This document shows positions 44,402-53,323 of a stretch of DNA of 64,000 nt, in pieces. The position numbers and the translations under genes were made by a program. The notes under the pieces are model-generated. The model searched no databases and was not told where the DNA came from. It saw nothing but the letters and a program-made list of their open reading frames with translations. Origin of the DNA: Ralstonia pickettii (GTDB lineage Bacteria > Pseudomonadota > Gammaproteobacteria > Burkholderiales > Burkholderiaceae). Positions within the stretch are counted from its first letter, which is position 1; every line of letters begins with the position of its first letter. Location of the stretch: assembly GCF_001699815.1 (NCBI RefSeq), contig NZ_MCGB01000020.1, positions 17,999 through 81,998 on the forward strand. Reading direction: 5' to 3'.

Positions 44402-44929
44402 ATGCAACTCGATACCACCGATCTGCGCATTCTCCAGGTCTTGCAGGAAGACGGCCGCATCAGCAACCAGGACCTGGCCGAACGCGTCGCGCTGTCGCCG
44501 TCGGCCTGCCTGCGGCGTGTGCGGATGCTGGAAGAGGGCGGCGCCATCACGGGTTACCGGGCGCAATTGGGCCGGGCGGCACTCGGGCTGGAACTGGAAG
44601 CCATCGTGCAGGTGTCGATGCGCCAGGACGTGACGGGCTGGCACGAGACGTTCATGGCTGCCGTGCAGAGTTGGCCCGAGATCGTGGCCGCTTACATCAT
44701 CACCGGGGATTGCAACTACATCCTGCGCGTGCAGGCGCCCAACCTGCAGCACTACTCGGAATTCATCATCGAGCGGCTGTACAAGACGCCCGGCGTGATG
44801 GACATCCGCTCGAATATCGTCCTGCGCACCATCAAGGACCGCGACGGCGGTCTGGCGCTGTTGATGGAAGCGCGGGGCGTGCGCCCGCTCGAGGGCAAGG
44901 CGACGGGCAAGGGCGGGAGAGCAAAGTAG
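44402..44929 (+). CDS. kynR: Lrp/AsnC-family regulator KynR
   Basis: A 175-residue Lrp-type regulator. The N-terminal HTH is [41 protein letters not shown], and the C-terminal RAM effector domain follows ([26 protein letters not shown]). In Pseudomonas, KynR activates kyn genes in response to kynurenine. Here it lies divergent from kynB with a 148-base gap, which fits autoregulation and control of kynBUA. Confidence 0.9.
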   Translation: MQLDTTDLRILQVLQEDGRISNQDLAERVALSPSACLRRVRMLEEGGAITGYRAQLGRAALGLELEAIVQVSMRQDVTGWHETFMAAVQSWPEIVAAYIITGDCNYILRVQAPNLQHYSEFIIERLYKTPGVMDIRSNIVLRTIKDRDGGLALLMEARGVRPLEGKATGKGGRAK

Positions 44930-45017
44930 CAAGTGGCGCCGGACTTTCTGACGAGAATCAATCCCCTACTGAAAGCATGCGCGGATAGTGGCCCTGTGTT
45001 GTCGACCGGAGCGGGCC

Positions 45018-45224
45018 ATGGCCAAGAAGTTTCCGCTGCATCCTGTGCACCCCGAGCGCATCTGCTGGGGCTGCGACAAGTATTGCTCCACCGACGCCCT
45101 GGGCTGCGGCAACGGCTCGGGCCGCACGCAGCACCCCGCCGAGCTGCTCGGCGACGACTGGTATGAATTCGGGGATTGGGGCATCGACGCGGACGCGCCG
45201 CAGAAACCAGGCACGCCCGCGTGA
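45018..45224 (+). CDS. DUF3079 small protein
   Basis: A 68-residue protein with the conserved MAKKFPLHPVHPERICWGCDKYC start and ACGNGSxRTQHP-like sequence later. Four cysteines (ICWGCDKYC, LGCG) suggest a small zinc ribbon. Function is unknown. It follows kynR by 88 bases and has a GGAG before the ATG at 45018. Confidence 0.85.
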   Translation: MAKKFPLHPVHPERICWGCDKYCSTDALGCGNGSGRTQHPAELLGDDWYEFGDWGIDADAPQKPGTPA

Positions 45225-45236
45225 ATGGCTGGCAGG

Positions 45237-45815
45237 TCAGTCGCCGATGCGCGTGAGCGACGAGAACGCGCCTCGATGGAACACCAGTGGTGCGCCATTC
45301 GCGTCGATCACGCCGCAGCGCTCGACTTCACCGACGAAGATGACGTGGTCACCCTCGTCATATCGGCTGCGGTTATGGCACTCGAACCAGGCCAGGGATT
45401 GTCCGAGGATCGGCAGGCCGGTGGGGCTCAGGCGGTAGTCGATGTTGGCAAAGCGGTCGCCCTTGAGCGTGGCGAAGCGCTTGCACAGGGCCAGTTGATC
45501 GGCTGCGAGAACATTGATGACGTAGTGCGAGCCGGCGTGGAACAGCGGAAATGAGTTCGCCTGCACGCCCAGGCTCCACAGCACCAGCGGCGGGTCCAGC
45601 GACACCGAATTGAACGAGCTGGCCGTCACCCCGACGAACGCCGGCGTACCTGGCCGGCCTTCCGAGCGCGTGGTGACCACCGTCACGCCAGTGGCAAACT
45701 GGGACAGGGCATGCCGGAAATGCGCGGCATCGAAATCGGGCGGGGTGGCGCGGCCATGTGGGCGTCGATGCGCCGACGCCTCGCGCGCGGAAGATTCCCT
45801 GTCGCGCGCATCCAT
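45237..45815 (-). CDS. Flavin reductase family protein
   Basis: A 192-residue FMN-binding split-barrel reductase. HFRHALSQFATGVTVVTTRSEG and GVTASSFNSVSLDPPLVLWSL are the flavin-binding signatures, and HYVINVLAADQLALCKRFAT is the third motif. It supplies reduced FMN or FAD to a monooxygenase partner. The flavin oxygenase at 30228 could be a client, though they are 15 kb apart. ATG 45815 has GGAG ahead; ATG 45839 is an alternative. Confidence 0.87.
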   Translation of the reverse strand: MDARDRESSAREASAHRRPHGRATPPDFDAAHFRHALSQFATGVTVVTTRSEGRPGTPAFVGVTASSFNSVSLDPPLVLWSLGVQANSFPLFHAGSHYVINVLAADQLALCKRFATLKGDRFANIDYRLSPTGLPILGQSLAWFECHNRSRYDEGDHVIFVGEVERCGVIDANGAPLVFHRGAFSSLTRIGD

Positions 45816-45996
45816 GGGAATGGCTCCGTTTTGGTCCATGAAAACTACCGAAAGTAATGCTCAATTGTAACGGACGCCCGATAGGCCGCGCCCGGGTAGG
45901 GCTTTGCGTGATTCTGCGGCCACATGGTGGTGCCTGTGTCAGGATTGAAGCCTTCGGCCGACCAATGGCAGCCCAATCAATTGCAGGAGAATCCGA

Positions 45997-46557
45997 ATGA
46001 CTGAACAACGCGCCCTTGAAACCGCCGTCCTGGGTGGAGGCTGCTTCTGGTGCCTTGAAGCGGTGTTCCAGCAGGTGCAAGGCGTGCACAGCGTGGTGTC
46101 CGGCTATGCCGGCGGCCATGTCGATCGCCCGAGTTACCGTGCCGTTTGCAATGGCAACACTGGTCATGCCGAAGTGGTGGCCGTGAAGTTCGACCCGGCT
46201 GTGATCCCATATCGCGAGATTCTCGACATCTTCTTCGCCATTCACGACCCGACCACCGTAGATCGCCAGGGCAACGATGTCGGCCCGCAATACCGTTCGG
46301 CTATCTTTGCGCAAACGCCCGAGCAATTGGCGACGGCGCGCACGGCCATTGCCGAACTCGGCGCCAGCGATATTTTTGAAGCGCCCATCGTGACGGAACT
46401 GGTGGATGCCGCTGACGGCAAGGTGACCTTCTGGCGGGCGGAAGACGAGCACCAGAACTACTTCCGCGACCACCCGGCCCAGGGCTACTGCGCGTTCGTC
46501 ATCTCGCCCAAGGTGGCGAAATTCCGCAAGCAGTTCGCACACCGCTTGCAGGGCTAG
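45997..46557 (+). CDS. msrA: Peptide methionine-S-sulfoxide reductase MsrA
   Basis: A 186-residue enzyme with the catalytic GCFWCLEAVF motif and GYAGGHVDRPSYRAVCNGNTGHAEVV. It reduces methionine-S-sulfoxide in proteins. A CAGGAG precedes the ATG. It is alone on the plus strand between a flavin reductase and a DUF72 gene. Confidence 0.96.
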   Translation: MTEQRALETAVLGGGCFWCLEAVFQQVQGVHSVVSGYAGGHVDRPSYRAVCNGNTGHAEVVAVKFDPAVIPYREILDIFFAIHDPTTVDRQGNDVGPQYRSAIFAQTPEQLATARTAIAELGASDIFEAPIVTELVDAADGKVTFWRAEDEHQNYFRDHPAQGYCAFVISPKVAKFRKQFAHRLQG

Positions 46558-46572
46558 AAGAGGGCGCCGAGG

Positions 46573-47658
46573 CTACGCTGCGTCTGCCGGCAAGCGCGCG
46601 GCAATGGCCTCGGCCAGCTTGATGCACGACAACGGGGATGATCCTTCTGCCTTGTTGCTGACCAGGATCGTTACCTTGCGCCCAGCCGCCAGCGCGGCGA
46701 CCGCCATGTCGGCCAACGTCTCCCGCGAGAACGGGTCTTCATCGACGAGCTTGTTGAACGGTTTGTACGCTGCTTCGGCTTGCGCGTAGCGATAGCGGCT
46801 GTTCAGGTTCCAGCGCACCACCAGCGGGCCGCCTGCGCCTTCATCCAGCAATGCAACGGCTGCCGCTTGCCGGTCCACTGCCGGCATCCGCTCATGCAGG
46901 CCGACGCAATAACGCACCCCCGCCGCGCGCAGCATCTTGATGAAGCGCGGCGTGAGCAGCGTGGCGTCGCGCAATTCCACCGTGTAGACGGCATCGGGAT
47001 TGCGTTGCGGATCGAGTGGCGGCAGCGCGGTCAGGAACGCCGCAAGCCGTTCCACAAAGCCGGTGGCATCTTCAGCCAGCGCGCCCAGCGGCGAAAGCTG
47101 AAACACGAGCGGCCCGCATCGCGTCCCGAGCCCGCGGGTGGCCGGCTCAACAAAGTCGCGGATCGCAAATTCAGGATTCAGGAAGGCAGGATTGGCCATG
47201 CGCCCGCGCCCGTCCGATTCACGAATCCATGCGTCGCATACGGCAGAGGTTGCCTTGACTGCAAAGCGGAAGTCTTCCGGCACGCTGGCCGCGTAGGCGA
47301 CGTAGTCCGCCAGCGGGATTGGCGAATAGAACCCGCGATCGATACTGACCGTGCGCAGCAAAGGGTGCTGGGCATAAGCCGCCAGGCCTTTGCGTGCGAG
47401 CATCGAATCGGAGTACTCGCCCGCATACACCAGCCCGTCCCACCCCGGATACGACCACGACGACGTGCCGATGCGCAGATCGCGCGGCAAGCGCTGCGCT
47501 AGCGCAGCCACATCGGGCGCAACCACGGCCGGCTGCACACCCTGTCGGGCGGGCGAGCGTTTGGGTTTCGGAGCGGATGTGCCGGGTTCGGCGGTCGCGT
47601 TGTCGCTGGGTGCGAGTGGCGCGCCGAACAGATCGTCGATGGGGGAGCTGTCGGTCAA
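46573..47658 (-). CDS. DUF72 family protein
   Basis: A 361-residue protein with a DUF72 TIM-barrel domain from about residue 57 (LRIGTSSWSYPGWDGLVYAGEYSDSML). Later motifs are FYSPIPLADYVAYAASVPEDFRFAVKATSAVCD, FQLSPLGAL and VELRDATLLTPRFIKML. Function unknown. The start is a TTG at 47658, five bases after the cfa stop, because no earlier Met outside cfa exists; the first 55 residues are low-complexity. It follows cfa on the same strand. Confidence 0.8.
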   Translation of the reverse strand: MTDSSPIDDLFGAPLAPSDNATAEPGTSAPKPKRSPARQGVQPAVVAPDVAALAQRLPRDLRIGTSSWSYPGWDGLVYAGEYSDSMLARKGLAAYAQHPLLRTVSIDRGFYSPIPLADYVAYAASVPEDFRFAVKATSAVCDAWIRESDGRGRMANPAFLNPEFAIRDFVEPATRGLGTRCGPLVFQLSPLGALAEDATGFVERLAAFLTALPPLDPQRNPDAVYTVELRDATLLTPRFIKMLRAAGVRYCVGLHERMPAVDRQAAAVALLDEGAGGPLVVRWNLNSRYRYAQAEAAYKPFNKLVDEDPFSRETLADMAVAALAAGRKVTILVSNKAEGSSPLSCIKLAEAIAARLPADAA

Positions 47659-47662
47659 ATGG

Positions 47663-48883
47663 TTACGCGTAGATATAGCGGCGCGACCACGGGATCGTCG
47701 TCGCCGACTTGCCGGCCTTCTGCAGCACGGTCTGGAAGATCGAGATTTCGTCGGCGTCGAAGGCGTGTGCGCAGCCGGCCAGGTAGACGCGCCAGATGCG
47801 GTATTTCTTCTCGCCCACCATTGCGCGGATGGTTTCGCCGTTGGCCTCGAAGCGCTCGGCCCAGTGCTCGAGCGTGCGCGCATAGTGGCGGCGCAGGCTT
47901 TCAACGTCAAGCGCTTCCAGGCCGCCATCCTGCGCGGCGCTCAGCGCCAGCGAGATGTGCGGCAGTTCGCCCTGCGGAAAGACATAGCGATCGATGAAAT
48001 CGCCGCCGCCCATGGAGCTTTCGCCGCCGGCCGTATCGGAAGACGTGATGCCGTGGTTCATGGCGACGCCGCCATCAGCCAGGAGATCGTGCATGCGGCG
48101 GAAATATCCGGGCAGATTCTTGCGACCGACGTGCTCGAACATGCCGACGCTCGTGATGCGATCAAACTGGCCGGTCAGGTCGCGGTAGTCCTGGATGCGG
48201 ATTTCGATCTGGTCTTGCAAGCCGGCCGCCCGCACGCGTTCGGTGGCGAGGTCGTACTGGTTTTGCGACAGCGTCACGCCCAGGCAGCGCGCGCCGTACT
48301 TCTGCGCGGCACGCAGCACCAGCGCGCCCCAGCCGCAGCCGATATCGAGCAGCGTTTGCCCGGGCTGTAAGCGGATCTTGGTGAGGATGTGGTCGATCTT
48401 CTTGATCTGCGCTTCGTCGAGGGTTTCATCGCCATTTTCGAAGTAGGCGCAGGAGTAGACCATGTTCTGATCCAGCCACAGCTTGTAGAAATCGTTGGAA
48501 ACGTCGTAGTGGTACTGGATCGATTCCTTGTCGCCTTCCTTCGTGTGGGCGAAGTGGCGCACCACGCGGGCCAGCGCATTGCCGCTGCTGACCGCGGCCG
48601 CAGCAGCCAGGCTGTAGCTCACGTTGATGATGTCGGCCAGCTTGCCGTCCAGGTCGATCTTTTCCTGGACGTACGCTTCGCCCAGGTTGTTCAGCGTTGG
48701 GGAGAGCAGCAGTGGCAGAGCGCTCGCTTCGCGCACGGTGAGCGTGACGCGGGGCTGCTCGAAGCGGCCCAGCTCGTATTGATCACCGTTCCATAACCGC
48801 AGGCGCACGGGAAGGTTGGCAGACTCGCGGATGTCCTGGATCCACTGCTCAAGTTTGCGGTCAATCGCCTGTTGGAAAAACAT
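47663..48883 (-). CDS. cfa: Cyclopropane-fatty-acyl-phospholipid synthase
   Basis: A 406-residue enzyme. The SAM-binding motif is LLDIGCGWGALVLRAAQ, and HYDVSNDFYKLWLDQNMVYSCAYF, DFIDRYVFPQGELPH and RMWRVYLAGCA-like motifs are typical. It adds a methylene bridge to unsaturated fatty acids of membrane lipids, mainly in stationary phase. ATG 48883. The DUF72 gene starts 4 bases after its stop. Confidence 0.94.
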   Translation of the reverse strand: MFFQQAIDRKLEQWIQDIRESANLPVRLRLWNGDQYELGRFEQPRVTLTVREASALPLLLSPTLNNLGEAYVQEKIDLDGKLADIINVSYSLAAAAAVSSGNALARVVRHFAHTKEGDKESIQYHYDVSNDFYKLWLDQNMVYSCAYFENGDETLDEAQIKKIDHILTKIRLQPGQTLLDIGCGWGALVLRAAQKYGARCLGVTLSQNQYDLATERVRAAGLQDQIEIRIQDYRDLTGQFDRITSVGMFEHVGRKNLPGYFRRMHDLLADGGVAMNHGITSSDTAGGESSMGGGDFIDRYVFPQGELPHISLALSAAQDGGLEALDVESLRRHYARTLEHWAERFEANGETIRAMVGEKKYRIWRVYLAGCAHAFDADEISIFQTVLQKAGKSATTIPWSRRYIYA

Positions 48884-49078
48884 GTCGACGCCTCCCTGAT
48901 GTGCAAGTGTTCGGGACGGCCATCGGATTGCGGCCCGAACGGATCACATTAGCTTACGACAAACTTTCCCATTGTGCTGTGCGGATCTTACGGGGACGTG
49001 CCGGCCCGATCCTTCGGCAGCAAGCGCCGTGCCGGCATGACGCGATGCGCAATAACGTATTGCGCATCTGTCGTCAGG

Positions 49079-49717
49079 CTACGGGGCGAGGCGGACGATT
49101 GTCCAGCTGCCGTCGGCATGCTTGCGGTACTCCAGCCGATCGTGCAGCCGCGACGGGCGGCCTTGCCAGAATTCCAGCCGCTCGGGCAGCAGCCGGTAGC
49201 CGCCCCAGTGGGGCGGGCGCGGCGGGGCATCGCCAAAGCGCTGGCGGTATTCGGCTTCGCGCGCTTCCAGCGTGGCGCGGTCGGGCACTTCGCTGCTCTG
49301 CTCCGACGCCCAGGCGCCCAGGCGCGAGCCCAGCGGCCGCGAGTGGTAATAGGCATCGCTCTCTGCCTCGCTCACTTTTTCGACGATGCCTTGTACGCGC
49401 ACCTGCCGCTCCAGCCCGATCCAGTGGAACAGCAGCGCAGCGCGGGGGTTGGCGGCCAGTTCCTCGCCCTTGTGGCTGGCGTAGTTCGTGAAGAACGTGA
49501 AGCCGCGTTCGTCCAGGTTCTTGAGCAGGACGATGCGGGCCGAGGGCTGGCCATGCGGGTCCACCGTGGCGAGCGTCATGGCGTTGACTTCAGCCACCTC
49601 GGCTTTCAGGGCCTCGTCGAACCAGCGGCGGAACTGGCGCAGGGGGCTGGCGTCGACGTCGGCGATGTCGAGCGAAGCGCGGGCGTAATCGGTGCGGATA
49701 TCGGCAATGGAGGTCAT
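49079..49717 (-). CDS. pdxH: Pyridoxamine 5'-phosphate oxidase
   Basis: A 212-residue FMN enzyme making pyridoxal phosphate. Motifs: [57 protein letters not shown] and [27 protein letters not shown] 49717 (MTSIADIR) is the family start. It lies divergent from the FAD-glucose dehydrogenase operon. Confidence 0.95.
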   Translation of the reverse strand: MTSIADIRTDYARASLDIADVDASPLRQFRRWFDEALKAEVAEVNAMTLATVDPHGQPSARIVLLKNLDERGFTFFTNYASHKGEELAANPRAALLFHWIGLERQVRVQGIVEKVSEAESDAYYHSRPLGSRLGAWASEQSSEVPDRATLEAREAEYRQRFGDAPPRPPHWGGYRLLPERLEFWQGRPSRLHDRLEYRKHADGSWTIVRLAP

Positions 49718-49921
49718 GAGCGTGGCGAATGCGGCATGCGGACGGGCCGAGTATAGACAAACACGGCCTGCCGTTCTTTGCTCGCGCGCAAGGGCTGGCA
49801 CGCTTTGCGCGTGGGGCGGGGTGCTGGCGATCTGTCCCGCGCCGCCTATATTGGCTAGTCAAGGGCGTCAGGCTGGCGGCGCCTGCCATGTTCCCCACAA
49901 AAATTTCAACAGGATGTCGAA

Positions 49922-50407
49922 ATGGCCCCCCGTTCCCATTCTTCCGACACCGCCGCCGGCCTGACGCGCCGCCAGTGGCTGCAGGGCACGCTGGCATTGG
50001 CTGCCGCCGGGCTGGCGGGCTCGCAGGTGCTGCGCGCGGTTGCCCAGGCCCCGACAGAATCGCTCGATGCATTCATGGCGTTGTCACAGGCGCTGACGGC
50101 ACGGCCCGCGCTGGATCGCGGCGTCGGCACGCGATTGCTGGCAGCGCTGGGCAAATCCGGCGCCGACTTTGCAGCGCAATTGCGGCCGCTGGCGCAGGCG
50201 TTGGCAGCGGGCTCCCTGTCTGATGCACAGCAGAAGACCGCGCTGCAGATCCTGGAAGCGTGGTACCTGGGTGTGGTTGACGGCAATGTCGTCACGTACG
50301 AGCAGGCGCTGATGTACAGCGTGGTCTCCGACACGCTGGTCATCCGCACGTATTGCCCTAATCAGCCTGGCTTCTGGGCCGAGCCCCCCGTCGAGAGGCA
50401 AGCCTGA
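49922..50407 (+). CDS. FAD-glucose dehydrogenase gamma subunit (gluconate dehydrogenase subunit 3 family)
   Basis: A 161-residue subunit with a twin-arginine signal (TRRQWLQGTLALAAAGLAG). It acts as chaperone and hitchhiker for Tat export of the catalytic subunit, which has no signal. The size is close to the Burkholderia FAD-GDH gamma subunit, and shorter than gluconate 2-dehydrogenase gamma subunits. It overlaps the alpha gene by one base (TGATGG). An upstream TATATT at 49847-49852 may be a -10 element. Confidence 0.88.
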   Translation: MAPRSHSSDTAAGLTRRQWLQGTLALAAAGLAGSQVLRAVAQAPTESLDAFMALSQALTARPALDRGVGTRLLAALGKSGADFAAQLRPLAQALAAGSLSDAQQKTALQILEAWYLGVVDGNVVTYEQALMYSVVSDTLVIRTYCPNQPGFWAEPPVERQA

Positions 50408-52017
50408 TGGCCGATACCCAACAAGCCGATATCGTGGTGGTGGGCTCCGGCGTGGCCGGGGCGCTGGTGGCGTACGAGCTGGCACGCGCGGGGAAGTCGG
50501 TGCTGATGCTCGAAGCGGGGCCGCGCCTGCCGCGCTGGGAAATTGTCGAGCGCTTCCGCAACCAGGCCGACAAGATGGATTTCATGGCGCCGTATCCGTC
50601 AACGCCATGGGCACCGCATCCGGAATATGGCCCGCCCAACAACTACCTCGTGCTCAAGGGTGAGCATCAGTTCAACTCGCAGTACATCCGGGCGGTGGGC
50701 GGCACGACCTGGCACTGGGCCGCATCGACGTGGCGCTTTTTGCCGAATGATTTCAAGCTGCGCAGCGTGTATGGCATCGCGCGTGACTGGCCGATCCAGT
50801 ATCAGGATCTTGAACGCTATTACGGCCGGGCCGAAGAGGCGCTGGGCGTGTGGGGCCCGAACGACGAAGACCTCGGCTCGCCGCGCAGCCAGCCGTATCC
50901 CATGGCGCCGCTTCCGCTGTCATTCAGTGAACGCACGATCAAGGATGCACTCAACGCGCACGACGCGAGCTTGCACGTGGTCACCGAGCCGGTGGCGCGC
51001 AACAGTCGCCCGTACGACGGTCGCCCGACCTGCTGCGGCAACAACAACTGCATGCCGATCTGCCCGATCGGAGCGATGTACAACGGCATCGTGCATGTGG
51101 AGAAAGCCGAGCAGGCCGGCGCACGGCTGATCGAGAACGCCGTGGTCTTCAAGCTCGAAGTCGGTCCCAACAAGCGCATCGTGGCGGCGCGGTACAAGGA
51201 TTCGAAAGGCGCCGAGCACCGCGTGGAAGGCAAGTGGTTCGTGCTGGCTGCCAACGGCATCGAAACGCCCAAGCTGATGCTGATGTCGACCAGCCAGGAT
51301 TTTCCGAAGGGCGTTGGCAACAGCTCCGACATGGTGGGGCGCAACCTGATGGATCACCCTGGCACCGGCGTGAGTTTCTATGCCGACCGCAAATTGTGGC
51401 CGGGGCGCGGGCCGCAGGAAATGACCTCGCTGATCGGCTTTCGCGATGGGCCGTTCCGCGCCACGCAGGCCGGCAAGAAGCTTCACCTGTCGAACATGTC
51501 GCGTATCGAGCAGGAGACGCAGCGCATCTTCAAGGAGGGCAAGCTCATCAAGCCCGCCGAACTGGATGCGCGCATCCGAGATCAGGCCGCGCGCTATGTG
51601 CAGTTCGACAGTTTTCACGAGATCCTGCCTCTGCCCGAGAACCGGATTGTGCCGAGCGCAAGTGAGGTCGACGCCATCGGCATTCCGCGTCCGGAGATCA
51701 CGTACCACATCGACGACTACGTCAAACGCAGCGCCGTGCATACACGCGAGGTCTACGCGACTGCTGCACAGGTGATGGGCGGTACCAATGTCGAGTTCCA
51801 CGACGACTTCGCGCCCAACAACCACATCACCGGCGCAACCATCATGGGTGCCGATCCGAAAAACTCCGTGGTCGACAAGGATTGCCGGACGTTTGACCAC
51901 CCGAACCTGTTCATCAGCAGCAGCTCCACCATGCCGACGGTTGGCACCGTGAACGTGACGCTGACCATTGCGGCGCTGGCGCTGCGGATTGCCGATCAAC
52001 TGAAGAAGGAGGCGTGA
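50407..52017 (+). CDS. FAD-dependent glucose dehydrogenase catalytic subunit (GMC family)
   Basis: A 536-residue GMC oxidoreductase. FAD-binding VVVGSGVAGALVAYELARAGKSVLMLEAG is at residues 11-39. The cysteine motif CCGNNNCMPIC (about residues 208-219) is the Fe-S cluster motif of bacterial FAD-GDH. The C-terminal NNHITGATIMG and MPTVGTVNVTLTIAALALRIAD are GMC signatures. Sequence and length closely resemble the Burkholderia FAD-GDH alpha subunit as I recall it. It oxidises glucose to gluconolactone in the periplasm. Related gluconate or sorbitol dehydrogenases are alternatives. Confidence 0.88.
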   Translation: MADTQQADIVVVGSGVAGALVAYELARAGKSVLMLEAGPRLPRWEIVERFRNQADKMDFMAPYPSTPWAPHPEYGPPNNYLVLKGEHQFNSQYIRAVGGTTWHWAASTWRFLPNDFKLRSVYGIARDWPIQYQDLERYYGRAEEALGVWGPNDEDLGSPRSQPYPMAPLPLSFSERTIKDALNAHDASLHVVTEPVARNSRPYDGRPTCCGNNNCMPICPIGAMYNGIVHVEKAEQAGARLIENAVVFKLEVGPNKRIVAARYKDSKGAEHRVEGKWFVLAANGIETPKLMLMSTSQDFPKGVGNSSDMVGRNLMDHPGTGVSFYADRKLWPGRGPQEMTSLIGFRDGPFRATQAGKKLHLSNMSRIEQETQRIFKEGKLIKPAELDARIRDQAARYVQFDSFHEILPLPENRIVPSASEVDAIGIPRPEITYHIDDYVKRSAVHTREVYATAAQVMGGTNVEFHDDFAPNNHITGATIMGADPKNSVVDKDCRTFDHPNLFISSSSTMPTVGTVNVTLTIAALALRIADQLKKEA

Positions 52018-52018
52018 G

Positions 52019-53302
52019 ATGAAAACGATCGCTTCCTTCTCGCTGCTGTTGCTGACCGGCGTGGTGGCGAATGCCTGGGCGAAGGACACACCGGCCGACA
52101 CCGCGCAGATCAAACGCGGCGAATACCTCGCCATTGCGGCGGACTGCGCGGCCTGCCATACGGCGCCCGGCGGCAAGCCCTTTGCCGGCGGCTTGCCGAT
52201 GCAGATTCCGATGCTGGGCACCATTTACAGCAGCAACATCACGCCCGATGAGAAAACCGGCATCGGCAAATGGACGTACGAAGAATTCGAGCGCGCTGTG
52301 CGAAAAGGCGTGGATGACGACGGCAACAACCTGTATCCGGCCATGCCGTATCCGTCGTACGCGAAGATCAACGATGCGGACATGCGCGATCTCTATGCGT
52401 ACTTCCGCAACGGCGTGACGGCGGTGGAAAACCGGCGGCCGCGTAGCACGATCCGATGGCCGCTGAACATGCGCTGGCCGCTCAAGCTTTGGAACCTTCT
52501 CTTCCTCAAGAGCGAGCCGTACACCCCCAAGAGTGACAAGTCGCCGACGTGGAATCGCGGTGCGTACCTCACGCAAGGCCTGGCGCACTGCGGCACGTGC
52601 CATACACCGCGCGGTTTCGCCATGCAGGAGAAGGCGCTGGACGAGCGCGGCAGCGGCTATCTGGCGGGCTCGACGCTCGCGGGCTGGACGGCGTTCAACA
52701 TCACCTCGGACCCCACGAGTGGCATCGGCGCATGGAAGCGCGAACAGCTTGTGCAATATCTGCGCACCGGCAGCGTGCCCGGCGTGGCACAGGCCGCAGG
52801 GCCGATGGGCGAAGCGGTGCAGCATAGTTTTTCGAAGATGACGATGCAGGACGTCCAGGCCATCGCCGAATATCTACGGACGGTGCCTGCGGTGAGCAAC
52901 AACCTCGAACGCGCGCGGCAGGATTGGGGCAAGCCGGCCACCGATGTGACGACGCTGCGCGGCAAGCCCATCGAGACCACGATCGACGCCGCGCGCCTGT
53001 ATCTCGGCAATTGCGCGACGTGTCACCAGGCCGATGGACGCGGCACGCCCGATGGTTACTACCCGCCGCTGCTGCACAACTCCACGGTCGGCACGCGCGA
53101 TACGACCAACCTTGTGCAGGTCATTCTGTTCGGCATTGAGCGCAAGGCGGGCGACCGGCACATCGGCATGCCGGCATTTGGACGCGAGCTATCGAACGAA
53201 CAGCTGGCTGCGCTGACCAACTACGTCACGCGCCAGTTTGGCGACCCCGCCACGCCGGCTGTGACCGCGGAAGCCATCGCCAAACGGCGCTCAGCCAAGT
53301 AG
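52019..53302 (+). CDS. Tri-haem cytochrome c subunit of FAD-glucose dehydrogenase
   Basis: A 427-residue cytochrome. A signal peptide (about residues 1-20) is followed by three haem motifs: CAACH near residue 42, CGTCH near 190 and CATCH near 331. It takes electrons from the catalytic subunit and passes them to the respiratory chain. Start ATG 52019 is one base after the alpha stop region. It is the last gene of the operon; asmA converges 21 bases on. Confidence 0.93.
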   Translation: MKTIASFSLLLLTGVVANAWAKDTPADTAQIKRGEYLAIAADCAACHTAPGGKPFAGGLPMQIPMLGTIYSSNITPDEKTGIGKWTYEEFERAVRKGVDDDGNNLYPAMPYPSYAKINDADMRDLYAYFRNGVTAVENRRPRSTIRWPLNMRWPLKLWNLLFLKSEPYTPKSDKSPTWNRGAYLTQGLAHCGTCHTPRGFAMQEKALDERGSGYLAGSTLAGWTAFNITSDPTSGIGAWKREQLVQYLRTGSVPGVAQAAGPMGEAVQHSFSKMTMQDVQAIAEYLRTVPAVSNNLERARQDWGKPATDVTTLRGKPIETTIDAARLYLGNCATCHQADGRGTPDGYYPPLLHNSTVGTRDTTNLVQVILFGIERKAGDRHIGMPAFGRELSNEQLAALTNYVTRQFGDPATPAVTAEAIAKRRSAK

Positions 53303-53323
53303 CGCCACCATGCCGGCGGCGTG

